Positions 1 through 6,296 of a stretch of DNA of 6,296 bases are shown here, one piece after another. Position numbers and translations under genes: made by a program. Under the pieces are notes generated by a model. It saw only the letters and a list, made by a program, of their open reading frames with translations, made no database searches and was not told the origin of the DNA. Numbering within the stretch: position 1 is the stretch's first letter; each line of letters begins with the position of its first letter. Origin of the DNA: Deltaproteobacteria bacterium. Its GTDB lineage: Bacteria > Desulfobacterota > DSM-4660 > Desulfatiglandales > HGW-15. Location: contig JAFDHB010000194.1 of the NCBI GenBank assembly GCA_019308985.1, positions 1 through 6,296 on the forward strand. Direction: 5' to 3'.

Positions 1-114
1 ACGCTTGAGATCATCGATCTCATCTCTCAGCTGATCCCACTCGTTTTCCTTTTCCTCTTCAGAGGCAAATTCGTCGGCCAGGAAGAAGGTTATGAGGAAT
101 TCAAGGAAGTCCAT
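1..114 (-). CDS. Partial small acidic hypothetical protein downstream of csm5 (C-terminus outside the window)
   Basis: An open frame starts with ATG at 114 and stays open for 38 codons to the window edge, 19 bases after the csm5 stop. The visible protein begins with a hydrophobic stretch (residues 3-13, rich in F, L and I). It then turns strongly acidic and helical-looking: 14 Asp/Glu against 4 Lys/Arg in 38 residues, with a possible coiled-coil pattern around residues 26-38. I do not recognise a family. Start choice is uncertain. GAGG lies only 2 bases before the ATG, which is closer than normal, and an in-frame TTG at 129 has no clear ribosome site. The position as the next reading frame on the same strand suggests it is the last or next gene of the csm operon. 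The short visible length leaves open that it is not a gene. Confidence 0.45.
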   Translation of the reverse strand, partial: MDFLEFLITFFLADEFASEEEKENEWDQLRDEIDDLKR

Positions 115-133
115 TTCCTCATCTTGCAATTCA

Positions 134-1390
134 CTATGGCTTCTGTTTCTTTATCTTATATTTCTTCTTCAGGGCAGACAGATCCACTGATCCTCTCCTT
201 GTGGGGGTGCCTGAGACAAGCCTTTTCCTTTTGTCCCTTTCAGGCTTCCGGTGTTGCCAGATTGTCCTGCTCGTTGTCTTTCCAACTTTTTTGAGATCCA
301 AGCCGATAAACCTGAGTTTTAGCCAACCCATGGGGTACCTGCCATCTGCGAGATTGCGAGTGGTACCAAAGTCCATCGGTCTGGAACGCCCTCCTCTCCC
401 ACGAACCATGACCTTTCGATAACGATTGATACTTTTTGACTCTGCCTGGGTAAAGCGGCCCACACGGATGAGGCACTCATCTTGCGATAGTTCGCTGGCC
501 GCTTCAACAAGCCTACGAGATTCTTCAGCATAAGGTGAGTTTATGTAAAAGCGTTCGTGTTCCTCATGGAGGTTTTTGAGATAAAATTCCCTGCATGCTG
601 AAAGAACGAACTCGGGCTCTATATACATGGAAATCGCTGGTCTCCTATCTTTGCCCGCCCTGATGGTTTTGTCCTTGAACCCTTCAAAGAATTGTAGCAC
701 GGTACGAAATGATAGATTGCCGCCGTCCAGATACGATCTTGCAGCTTCAAAGCGAAGGCCCAGGTTGGTCAGGGTGGCCCGGTTAGGGGAATAGTTGAAC
801 ACATGATAGATGATGGTACTCCAAGGCACCAGATCCACGTCTTCGACTTTAAGGGCTTTGAACGGATCCGCCTCCATGGACCGGTAACCCAAAACCCAAG
901 ATTCCATTGCCCTGGGATTCCTTAAGGTATTCCCTTCAAGGGTGATGTGCCTATCCTCTAGAACCCTATCAATCACTGCTGTGCGAATAGCCCCTTTAAG
1001 CGAAGACCCGGGGATAGCCGGGATGAAACGGTTGCCATTCCTGAAAAAAGGCTCGAAAATTAACTGATTGCGAGGATCGTCTATTTTGCCTGAATATTCC
1101 CTGACCACGGATTCTGAAACTGCAATGCTCGCCAGCGCATCTCTGGACGGATCGAGGCGGGTGTTGAGGAACTTGCGGATTTCTATCAGGTTGTTTTTTT
1201 CTACGAGACTCAGGAACTCGGCTCTATCGCGTTCAGAAAATCGCTGAACGACGCTAGCCATCTCAAAATAATATAGCCGGTCCCCACGCATAAAAGAACA
1301 AAAGGGATCAAGCTCATTTCCCCATCCCACATGGACAGGAGAGAGAAACATCCCCTCCACCTCGACTGCCCTCATGATGCCATTATTCAT
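134..1390 (-). CDS. csm5: Type III-A CRISPR-Cas RAMP protein Csm5
   Basis: Csm5 is the RAMP subunit that caps the Csm complex at the crRNA 3' end and is needed for crRNA 3' maturation in studied systems. This 418-residue protein shows the family pattern. An N-terminal RAMP strand with a SPVHVGWGNELDP motif lies at residues 17-29. The characteristic IPGSSLKGAIRTAV element is at 126-139, a DPFKALKVEDV segment at 175-185, a GRFTQAESKS segment at 311-320, and the C-terminal PMGWLKLRF motif at 353-361. After that motif comes a tail of about 52 residues with 20 Lys/Arg and only 3 acidic residues. It makes the protein longer than the roughly 340-360 residues I recall for well-studied Csm5 proteins. 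The ATG at 1390 overlaps the csm4 end by 8 bases and has GAGG 3 bases upstream. An in-frame ATG five codons later is possible but has a poorer site. No catalytic centre is expected. Confidence 0.95.
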   Translation of the reverse strand: MNNGIMRAVEVEGMFLSPVHVGWGNELDPFCSFMRGDRLYYFEMASVVQRFSERDRAEFLSLVEKNNLIEIRKFLNTRLDPSRDALASIAVSESVVREYSGKIDDPRNQLIFEPFFRNGNRFIPAIPGSSLKGAIRTAVIDRVLEDRHITLEGNTLRNPRAMESWVLGYRSMEADPFKALKVEDVDLVPWSTIIYHVFNYSPNRATLTNLGLRFEAARSYLDGGNLSFRTVLQFFEGFKDKTIRAGKDRRPAISMYIEPEFVLSACREFYLKNLHEEHERFYINSPYAEESRRLVEAASELSQDECLIRVGRFTQAESKSINRYRKVMVRGRGGRSRPMDFGTTRNLADGRYPMGWLKLRFIGLDLKKVGKTTSRTIWQHRKPERDKRKRLVSGTPTRRGSVDLSALKKKYKIKKQKP

Positions 1391-2387
1391 TTTCCTCGCC
1401 CCCCAAGTTGATAAAGTAAGGCAGACAATAAGTCTGTTGCCTCACATTGCGAAGTTCAGGATGGATTGGTCCTACGCTCTGGCCGTACAGGGGCTTTACT
1501 TCCCTGGTCTTGAAAACGGCTCCGGGTTTGAGCATAACAAGAGGAGTCTTTGGGAAGGCCACGGCGCCCTGAGAATAAGGCCCTCCCAGCTTCCCGTATT
1601 TTGTATCAATTGAGTAATAACCGCCATAAAGACTTTCGTCAGGAATAAAGTGAGAAAGGGCTATGACTGCATTTCCTTTGTTCGGAAAAGTGTACTCAGC
1701 CACACCTTCAACCAAAAACTGTCCCTTTCCTGTGCTGCTGTCTTTACCATAGCCCCATCTGCCCATGAGTGAGAATAGCTCCCCCACATCTTCCTCGGTC
1801 CACCCAAGGGATGTTCTGACGTAAATGTCAAATGAAAGGCTCCGGGTTCTGTTTTCCAAAGTGTGGAAAAAACCGCCCCCTTCTTTTTCTACCATACCCG
1901 TCAGACGGTTGATCGTGTTGTGGGCGACAAGGGTTTCATTCTCGGGAACCTTGGCTGGCTTGACCTTGCCCCCCTTTTTAATTTCACTACTCAGAAGGGC
2001 CCTGGCCAGATTCAACGGGGTCAGGTCTTCGGCAATCTCCTTAAGTTCGACCTCTTCGATCCATTTGGTTTTCCGGACCCGTTTCATGAGTGAAAGAAAG
2101 CGAAGGAAATTCTCTTTGCTTCCCTCGGGAAAGAATTCTGTGAAAAGAGAGGTACCTGCCTCTTCACGCACCGGAGGTAAGCACGGATATGGGAAAAAGC
2201 CTGAAGGGAAACCGTCTGAGACCAAAACGGCTGGATTTGTGTCGTAGTCACCCAGGATTTCATTGAGCAGAGCCCCTTCGCCATTCTGGTACCTGTAGAT
2301 CCAGCACAAATGCCCAAAGATAGTGTCTGAATGGAATGGAGTGCACAAATCGCTGGTGAGCCGGATGCTAACCTTGAAGGTTTTCAC
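1383..2387 (-). CDS. csm4: Type III-A CRISPR-Cas RAMP protein Csm4
   Basis: Csm4 is the Cas5-like RAMP that pairs with Cas10 and holds the 5' repeat-derived tag of the crRNA. The 334-residue product has the family hallmarks: an N-terminal strand followed by HSDTIFGHLCW (residues 19-29), FPSGFFPYPCLPP (60-72), the conserved HNTINRLTG (156-164), a FDIYV strand (186-190), and a glycine-rich RAMP loop GYGKDSSTGKG (212-222). A second region near 264-277 is also glycine-rich. The start is GTG at 2387, overlapping the csm3 stop as GTGA, with GGGAGG 5 bases upstream. No later start is needed because the family similarity begins at the first residues. It overlaps csm5 by 8 bases downstream. Length fits the family, and no disruption is seen. 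Confidence 0.95.
   Translation of the reverse strand: MKTFKVSIRLTSDLCTPFHSDTIFGHLCWIYRYQNGEGALLNEILGDYDTNPAVLVSDGFPSGFFPYPCLPPVREEAGTSLFTEFFPEGSKENFLRFLSLMKRVRKTKWIEEVELKEIAEDLTPLNLARALLSSEIKKGGKVKPAKVPENETLVAHNTINRLTGMVEKEGGGFFHTLENRTRSLSFDIYVRTSLGWTEEDVGELFSLMGRWGYGKDSSTGKGQFLVEGVAEYTFPNKGNAVIALSHFIPDESLYGGYYSIDTKYGKLGGPYSQGAVAFPKTPLVMLKPGAVFKTREVKPLYGQSVGPIHPELRNVRQQTYCLPYFINLGGEENE
1394..1397 (-). promoter_or_regulatory. Ribosome binding site of csm5
   Basis: GAGG lies 3 bases before the csm5 ATG, inside the last codons of csm4. The spacing is short, and this is the weakest ribosome site among the five csm genes, so csm5 translation probably depends on coupling to csm4, which it overlaps by 8 bases. 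Confidence 0.55.
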
Positions 2388-3082
2388 GCCGCCCTCCCGA
2401 AGATTGCCTGGGGTTCGGGCAGTGATAGACTTGTCTCATGGCCACCCTCTGTCTTGGTGAGGTTCTCAAACGAAATACGTCCATATCCACGGCTCCCAGA
2501 GCCGCCCAGGGCATCCATTTGTACAAGGCGCAGGGCAACCAAGACCTTGTCAAAAAAATCCCGGTCTGTTCTTGAGTCGCCATCAATTTCCATGATCTTA
2601 TAGCTCATCTCAAAATCGAAAACGGCCCCAGCAGGAACTCTCTCGGTTGTGCGGAGGCCGCCCCCGCCAGCTTTCCCTTCCAGGCGGTTGATCCAGTTTT
2701 CAACCTTTTCCTCAGTGAGGGACAGCCCTCCGTCTATGCCTCTTTTCCAGTCTTCATTCAGAAAGGCATCGCGTACGATCAGCCGCGTAGGGCCAAAGCG
2801 CCAATCCTGCTCGGTGGTACCAAAGATACGGCACACGGGACAGTCCTTTTGACTGCACGTGTGAACCTTCCCGTCTGGCTGAATCTTCTGCTCAAGCCAT
2901 TCGGTAAGGGACCTCATCTTGCCCTTTAGAGAGGAACCCGGGATGTAGGGCTCCCCGTTCGGGTGCTTTATAACAGGCATATCAATGCCGCCAATTTCAA
3001 TATCGTCCTTGCTCCCGCCTATGTGGAGACCGGTTTTTAGCTTGATCTGCCCTCTGATTGTAATAATTTCCTTCAAAACCAT
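2384..3082 (-). CDS. csm3: Type III-A CRISPR-Cas backbone RNase Csm3
   Basis: Csm3 is the Cas7-like subunit present in several copies along the crRNA. It cuts target RNA at 6-base intervals. The 232-residue protein matches the family throughout: GLHIGGS (residues 18-24), GGIDMPVIK (31-39), IPGSSLKGKMR (47-57), and the glycine-rich loop LGGSGSRGYGR (192-202). Asp34 in GGID lines up by motif with the catalytic Asp33 of Streptococcus thermophilus Csm3, so target-RNA cleavage should be intact. A His/Cys cluster, H74, C76, C81 and C84 followed by RIFG, looks like the zinc site seen in some Csm3 proteins. The ATG at 3082 follows a strong AAAGGAGG with 7-base spacing, 14 bases after the csm2 stop. 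The TGA stop overlaps the csm4 GTG. Confidence 0.97.
   Translation of the reverse strand: MVLKEIITIRGQIKLKTGLHIGGSKDDIEIGGIDMPVIKHPNGEPYIPGSSLKGKMRSLTEWLEQKIQPDGKVHTCSQKDCPVCRIFGTTEQDWRFGPTRLIVRDAFLNEDWKRGIDGGLSLTEEKVENWINRLEGKAGGGGLRTTERVPAGAVFDFEMSYKIMEIDGDSRTDRDFFDKVLVALRLVQMDALGGSGSRGYGRISFENLTKTEGGHETSLSLPEPQAIFGRAA
2393..2398 (-). promoter_or_regulatory. Ribosome binding site of csm4
   Basis: GGGAGG lies 5 bases before the GTG start of csm4 and inside the csm3 3' end. It supports the GTG start, which is the GTGA junction with the csm3 stop codon. Confidence 0.75.
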
Positions 3083-3089
3083 GGTTTGG

Positions 3090-3098
3090 CCTCCTTTC
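3090..3098 (-). promoter_or_regulatory. Strong ribosome binding site of csm3
   Basis: The 9-base GAAAGGAGG sits 7 bases before the csm3 ATG and overlaps the csm2 TGA stop. The same 9-mer with the same spacing precedes csm2. It fits a high translation rate for a subunit used in several copies. Confidence 0.85.
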
Positions 3099-3555
3099 AG
3101 CTCTTCTCTGGGGAATAGTAGTAAAAATATCCATAGACGGCCTCAAAGAACTTGCAGAAAACCTCAAAGTCCTTAAGGGATTTGATAAGAGCGATATTTT
3201 TCTCAATGAAATTCTTGAATTCATCAGTCACCGCATCCCGCCCCCTGGCGTAGGTGACCTTGGCTTTCATCATCATGATCTCTGGGAGCTTTCGTCTAAA
3301 CGCATTTTCCCGCTCCTGATCGTGGAATTGATTCAGGTATCGCTGAATGGCCTTGACGTCGTCAAAAAACCGCCTGATTTGTGTTGTGCTGATTTTGACG
3401 TCACCTCTTCCCTTGAGTTTTTTGCTTGTCTTCTTCACCAAGTCTTCGCCTATTTGCTGTGCCACAGAGGAAAACAGCTCCGGCCTTACTCCACCTTCCT
3501 TGTCATAATAGCTGATGGTCACACCTCCTGGATTCCGAGTCGCTTGTTGCTGCAT
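3097..3555 (-). CDS. csm2: Type III-A CRISPR-Cas small subunit Csm2
   Basis: Csm2 is the small all-helical subunit. Several copies form the inner filament of the Csm complex, lining the crRNA-target RNA duplex opposite Csm3. The 152-residue protein carries the family signature TTQIRRFFDDV (residues 57-67), a basic central part with RRKLPEIMMMKAKVTYARGR (87-106), and a C-terminal FCKFFEAVYGYFYYY helix (133-147), typical of Csm2. Residues 41-50 are Lys/Arg-rich, as expected for nucleic-acid contact. The first 25 or so residues are less conserved-looking. ATG at 3555 is supported by GAAAGGAGG 7 bases upstream, in the 20-base gap after cas10. No catalytic role is expected. Identification rests on the signature and on its place between cas10 and csm3. 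Confidence 0.93.
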   Translation of the reverse strand: MQQQATRNPGGVTISYYDKEGGVRPELFSSVAQQIGEDLVKKTSKKLKGRGDVKISTTQIRRFFDDVKAIQRYLNQFHDQERENAFRRKLPEIMMMKAKVTYARGRDAVTDEFKNFIEKNIALIKSLKDFEVFCKFFEAVYGYFYYYSPEKS

Positions 3556-3562
3556 TATCTTC

Positions 3563-3571
3563 CCTCCTTTC
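3563..3571 (-). promoter_or_regulatory. Strong ribosome binding site of csm2
   Basis: GAAAGGAGG lies 7 bases before the csm2 ATG in the short gap after the cas10 TAG stop. It is identical in sequence and spacing to the csm3 site and allows csm2 to be translated independently of cas10. Confidence 0.85.
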
Positions 3572-3575
3572 TATG

Positions 3576-6128
3576 CTACCCTCTGTTTAAATAAAGAGCC
3601 CACTGGACCGCAAGGTGAAGGGGTTCCTCACCTTCAATGTAATCCCGGTAGACTTCAATCAAAGTGTCTTGAACCTCGGGAGACATCTTCTCCTTGGCCA
3701 GCCTGCCTAGCTTGTAACGGAACAGCGAAGCATAGGCCCCGCACTTGAGAACTCGCTTTTCTAAAAACCCTTTTTTCATCTCTTTGAGCGTAAGGAAGTC
3801 GTAAACTAGGCCACGGCTGACCTTAGACTTAGGATCGTTGATCAGCCGATCCAGTTCATCTTTTAGTTTCACGATGCTGGGAAATCGAGACCAGGAAAGG
3901 ACCTCTCCCCAAAGGTGGAGGCTGTCCTTTGCATCGCTTTCCATTTTGGCCTTATCCAGCCCCTGTTCGGCAACACGGGATATGTAGTTGACCGGATGCT
4001 TGCTTTTCATCAGGTTGAGTGTGCCGCACATGGTGATATCAGGATTTGAGCATGTGTACCTTCGGAAGTCTTTATAAATCCGATTTGCCAGACGAAATGT
4101 CTTTGTCCAAGGACCTATGAGAAACAAATCATCACCTCCGGCAAAGACAGTATAAGTATCCTTAAATTCTGCATCAGTCGCCATTAGGTGTGGAAGATAA
4201 ATGGTGAAAAACCTGTCCATCATTCGGCTAAAAGTGGTGTATCGCCCAAGGGTCAGGCGATTGCCCTCAGCACCCTCGTGACCACGGAGACCATATCCAA
4301 AAAGAAAGCCCAGATTATCTACGTCGGCCTTGAATACAGCCAGATAGGGCCGTCCCTGATAACCGCTTCCGTCAGCCTTTGGCCTCAGCGATGAAAGAGA
4401 AATGTGGTGAAACGTCTTCGGCCATCCGTGCCGGATGCCCTCCTTTGCCTCTTTGGTCTGCTCTGCTGTATTGAGATTTGTGAAAACCTCGTTCTGCCTG
4501 TCTGATTCGTGAAAAATCGGTATGTAGTTGGCAATGGTTTTTACAGCATATGTGGAATCCCTTTCCTGAATAATATTCCAAACTAGCTCCCAAGCACCGC
4601 CCTTTAGGGGCTGCTCAGATAGAAAAAAGTAGCCTCCGGGCACCGGCAGTCCATCTTGTGGACACTCGTTCCCGGCTGCATAAGCCAAAAACCTCCGTGA
4701 GACTATCTTGCTGCCCAAGCCTGAGAGCCTATTGCAATCCTGGCAGTAGAACACGGTTGCGGCCTCATCGACCGACATCAGCGCCTGCTTCTTTCCACAC
4801 GCACGACACAGCCCCTTGTCAGGTTGGTAATCTTCCCAGAATGAACCCAGCAGATGTCCCTCCTTTTTACCAACAACCGTTGACAGCTTCCGGAGCTTTA
4901 CCTCTTGGGCTTTCTGGTTTAAGGCACCAAGAAATGAGGCAAATCGATCCATGTGGAGGTCAACTCCGGTGGCTGGCAACCAAGAAAGATTAACCGTCAA
5001 TTCCCCTTGGAACCGATCGAGACAAAAGTTGTCTGTAATTGCCTGAAGCTCTTTCAATTTCTGTTCATAACCATCCAAGTTGGGGGCCAAAATGATGGAA
5101 CGACCACCCGCATCCACCAGGCGATTGATTGAGTAGAGCCCCAACTCCGAGCAGAGCAACCGGAATGTCCCTTCCATTAGGATGTTTAGATAAAAAGAGC
5201 GGGCCCTGAGCATTCTGGCTGCTCCTTTGGCAGCGTCCACGGTAATATCAAAAATGTATTTTTGTATGCCACTTAGATCCAGGTTGATAAAAAGATATTT
5301 TTCCTTTTCCCGGTCCCTGACAGACTTCTCGTCAAGGCTCCCCGTCTCTTTGTGGTATCTAAAGAGTGTGTGGGCCAAGGCTGCGGTAGTCATCAAGTGA
5401 TCATAAAGCGAGATATCACTCCAGACTTTTCGGCCAAGGCTGTAAGTTGCCGACGGGACAGCCCAGAAATGATACTCGAGAATGGAAATGACCGCTTCGA
5501 GATAATTGGAAAATGGTTGCAGCTCAGACACCTTTTCAAAAGAAGTCTCAAGGCGATTCCACAGATTTTCATATTCACCGGCTGCCGTGGACAGATCACT
5601 GGGCAGAATCGCTTGGGCTTGCTCAGGAAACATGGCCTGCGGGTCCATACAGATCAGGGGATAACGGTAATGGAACCCATCGAAACGATTCTTCGCAAGG
5701 CAGATTTCCTCAAACACCGGGGACAACCTTTCCATGATATGGTGGCCAGAGCTGGGATGGGAAGTCCTCGCCTCTTCATACTGTTTTCTGTCCATGCCAG
5801 AACTTATCCGGTCGGCCTCAGCGATGATCCAGTCATAGACCGTCGACGGATTATGGTGTCGTGCAGAAATGACAATAAGGTTTACATCTTCCCTGTCAAA
5901 TCCTGCAAAGGACGGAAGTAGCCCTTGGTCTTTGGCCCTTGAAAGAAAAAGATATGTGAACAAGGCATGGTAATGGGTGTAATGGTCGCCTGTGCGCGGC
6001 AGGACATTTTGGTAATCGTATTCTCTTACCCCGAGTTCATCGGGCTTGATTCCCGTCCTCTGAAGAACCTTCCCAATGTCATGGAACAAGCCGGCAAGTG
6101 CTATCTCCTGCTCCTGTGTGAGTTTCAT
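3576..6128 (-). CDS. cas10: Type III-A CRISPR-Cas large subunit Cas10/Csm1, HD nuclease and cyclic oligoadenylate synthase
   Basis: Cas10 (Csm1) is the signature subunit of type III complexes. On target-RNA binding it degrades single-stranded DNA with its HD domain and converts ATP to cyclic oligoadenylates with its palm domains. All parts are visible in 850 residues. The HD domain is at about 1-130, with LFHDIGK (H16, D17), H91-H92 and AEADRISSG (103-111). The linker ATYSLGRKVWSDISLYDH (227-244) is typical of Csm1. Palm 1 has DLSGIQKYIFD (284-294) and LRARSFYL (307-314). A zinc ribbon has C441, C444, C462 and C465. Palm 2 has KADVDNLG (D602, D604) and GGDD at 664-667. A helical C-terminal domain follows. 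Both active sites look intact, and the length is normal. The ATG at 6128 overlaps the upstream stop as ATGA and has GGGAGG 6 bases before it. An ATG at 6133 is out of frame and stops at once. Confidence 0.98.
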   Translation of the reverse strand: MKLTQEQEIALAGLFHDIGKVLQRTGIKPDELGVREYDYQNVLPRTGDHYTHYHALFTYLFLSRAKDQGLLPSFAGFDREDVNLIVISARHHNPSTVYDWIIAEADRISSGMDRKQYEEARTSHPSSGHHIMERLSPVFEEICLAKNRFDGFHYRYPLICMDPQAMFPEQAQAILPSDLSTAAGEYENLWNRLETSFEKVSELQPFSNYLEAVISILEYHFWAVPSATYSLGRKVWSDISLYDHLMTTAALAHTLFRYHKETGSLDEKSVRDREKEKYLFINLDLSGIQKYIFDITVDAAKGAARMLRARSFYLNILMEGTFRLLCSELGLYSINRLVDAGGRSIILAPNLDGYEQKLKELQAITDNFCLDRFQGELTVNLSWLPATGVDLHMDRFASFLGALNQKAQEVKLRKLSTVVGKKEGHLLGSFWEDYQPDKGLCRACGKKQALMSVDEAATVFYCQDCNRLSGLGSKIVSRRFLAYAAGNECPQDGLPVPGGYFFLSEQPLKGGAWELVWNIIQERDSTYAVKTIANYIPIFHESDRQNEVFTNLNTAEQTKEAKEGIRHGWPKTFHHISLSSLRPKADGSGYQGRPYLAVFKADVDNLGFLFGYGLRGHEGAEGNRLTLGRYTTFSRMMDRFFTIYLPHLMATDAEFKDTYTVFAGGDDLFLIGPWTKTFRLANRIYKDFRRYTCSNPDITMCGTLNLMKSKHPVNYISRVAEQGLDKAKMESDAKDSLHLWGEVLSWSRFPSIVKLKDELDRLINDPKSKVSRGLVYDFLTLKEMKKGFLEKRVLKCGAYASLFRYKLGRLAKEKMSPEVQDTLIEVYRDYIEGEEPLHLAVQWALYLNRG

Positions 6129-6296
6129 TTCATTCCTCCCGATGAGTCTTTGGACAGTTTGATATACAGTACTTCATGAAGCGCCCTTTTTTCAACCATT
6201 GCAACGTTGCACCCCATATCCAACAACTCTATGAAGGCAAAAACGGACTCAGAAAACGATTCGAATCTTGCTCTTGTCCATCTTGATCCCGTATGT
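6125..6296 (-). CDS. C-terminal part of an unidentified protein encoded directly upstream of cas10 (N-terminus outside the window)
   Basis: From 6295 one minus-strand frame is open for 56 codons and ends in TGA at 6127-6125, sharing ATGA with the cas10 start. The other frame I followed here stops early (a TGA about 15 codons in), and the open frame leaves no space for a separate cas10 promoter, so this is probably the 3' end of a real gene. The visible tail has an Arg-rich start (SRWTRARF, residues 4-11), a helix-like FSESVFAFIELLDMG (14-28), a short hydrophobic strand around NVAMV (30-34), then EKRALHEVLYIKL (35-47) and a polar end. It lacks the glycine-rich loop expected near a Cas6 C-terminus and does not resemble Cas2. 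I cannot assign a family. Its coupling to cas10 makes a role in the CRISPR locus plausible, such as an ancillary or effector protein, but that is inference from position only. Confidence 0.7.
   Translation of the reverse strand, partial: HTGSRWTRARFESFSESVFAFIELLDMGCNVAMVEKRALHEVLYIKLSKDSSGGMK
6135..6140 (-). promoter_or_regulatory. Ribosome binding site of cas10
   Basis: GGGAGG lies 6 bases before the cas10 ATG, within the last codons of the upstream gene. It decides the start at 6128 over the nearby out-of-frame ATG at 6133, and points to coupling with the upstream frame. Confidence 0.8.

Noticed and set aside
115..133. Possible transcription terminator after csm5
   Set aside because: The 19-base gap has no stem-loop or T-run in the direction of transcription, and a further same-strand frame follows.
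1..294. A plus-strand frame open from the window edge to about 292
   Set aside because: It is antisense to the acidic ORF and the basic csm5 tail. Its hydrophobic composition is what the complement of Glu/Lys-rich codons produces.
1825..2247. A 140-codon open frame on the plus strand
   Set aside because: It is antisense to csm4, shows low-complexity Ser/Arg-rich composition typical of a shadow frame, and has no neighbours on that strand.
5352..5921. A 189-codon open frame on the plus strand
   Set aside because: It lies fully antisense to the well-supported HD and linker part of cas10, has no recognisable motif, and is best read as a shadow frame.
6129..6180. Possible promoter directly in front of cas10
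   Set aside because: The segment is coding sequence of the upstream gene, and I saw no convincing -35/-10 pair. The ATGA overlap indicates co-transcription instead.
6200..6211. Perfect 12-base palindrome TGCAACGTTGCA upstream of cas10, a possible operator
   Set aside because: It falls within the open frame of the upstream gene, has no visible promoter elements beside it, and occurs once. A palindrome of this size can arise by chance.
1..6296. CRISPR repeats, tRNA genes, insertion sequence ends or direct repeats
   Set aside because: Reading through the window showed no regularly spaced repeats, tRNA-like elements or transposase motifs. Nearly every base is coding.

Overview
The window carries the core of a type III-A (Csm) CRISPR-Cas interference operon, read entirely on the minus strand. 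In transcription order it runs: the 3' end of an unidentified gene (6296-6125), cas10/csm1 (6128-3576), csm2 (3555-3097), csm3 (3082-2384), csm4 (2387-1383), csm5 (1390-134), and the 5' end of a small acidic ORF that leaves the window at base 1. The five csm genes are full length and undisrupted, in the canonical III-A order.

The organism is a bacterium or archaeon of roughly balanced base composition with strong Shine-Dalgarno sites (GGGAGG, AAAGGAGG) and ATG or GTG starts. The sequence alone does not fix the taxon; the style of the proteins would suit a sulfate-reducing or similar anaerobic bacterium, but that is only an impression.

The packing is extremely tight: a 4-base overlap (ATGA) into cas10, a 20-base gap to csm2, a 14-base gap to csm3, a 4-base overlap (GTGA) into csm4, an 8-base overlap into csm5, then a 19-base gap to the last ORF. 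No promoter or terminator is visible, so the transcript must start upstream of 6296 and end beyond base 1. The upstream gene is translationally joined to cas10 and is probably part of the same operon.

Together the five products form the Csm effector. Csm4 and Cas10 should hold the crRNA 5' tag end, Csm3 the backbone that cuts target RNA (Asp34 is present), Csm2 the inner small-subunit filament, and Csm5 the 3' cap. Cas10 keeps both an HD nuclease motif and a GGDD cyclase motif, so the complex is predicted to make cyclic oligoadenylate. No complete second-messenger effector (csm6, csx1 or other CARF protein), no cas6, no cas1/cas2 and no CRISPR array lie inside the window; they must be elsewhere. 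The two partial flanking ORFs are the main unknowns.
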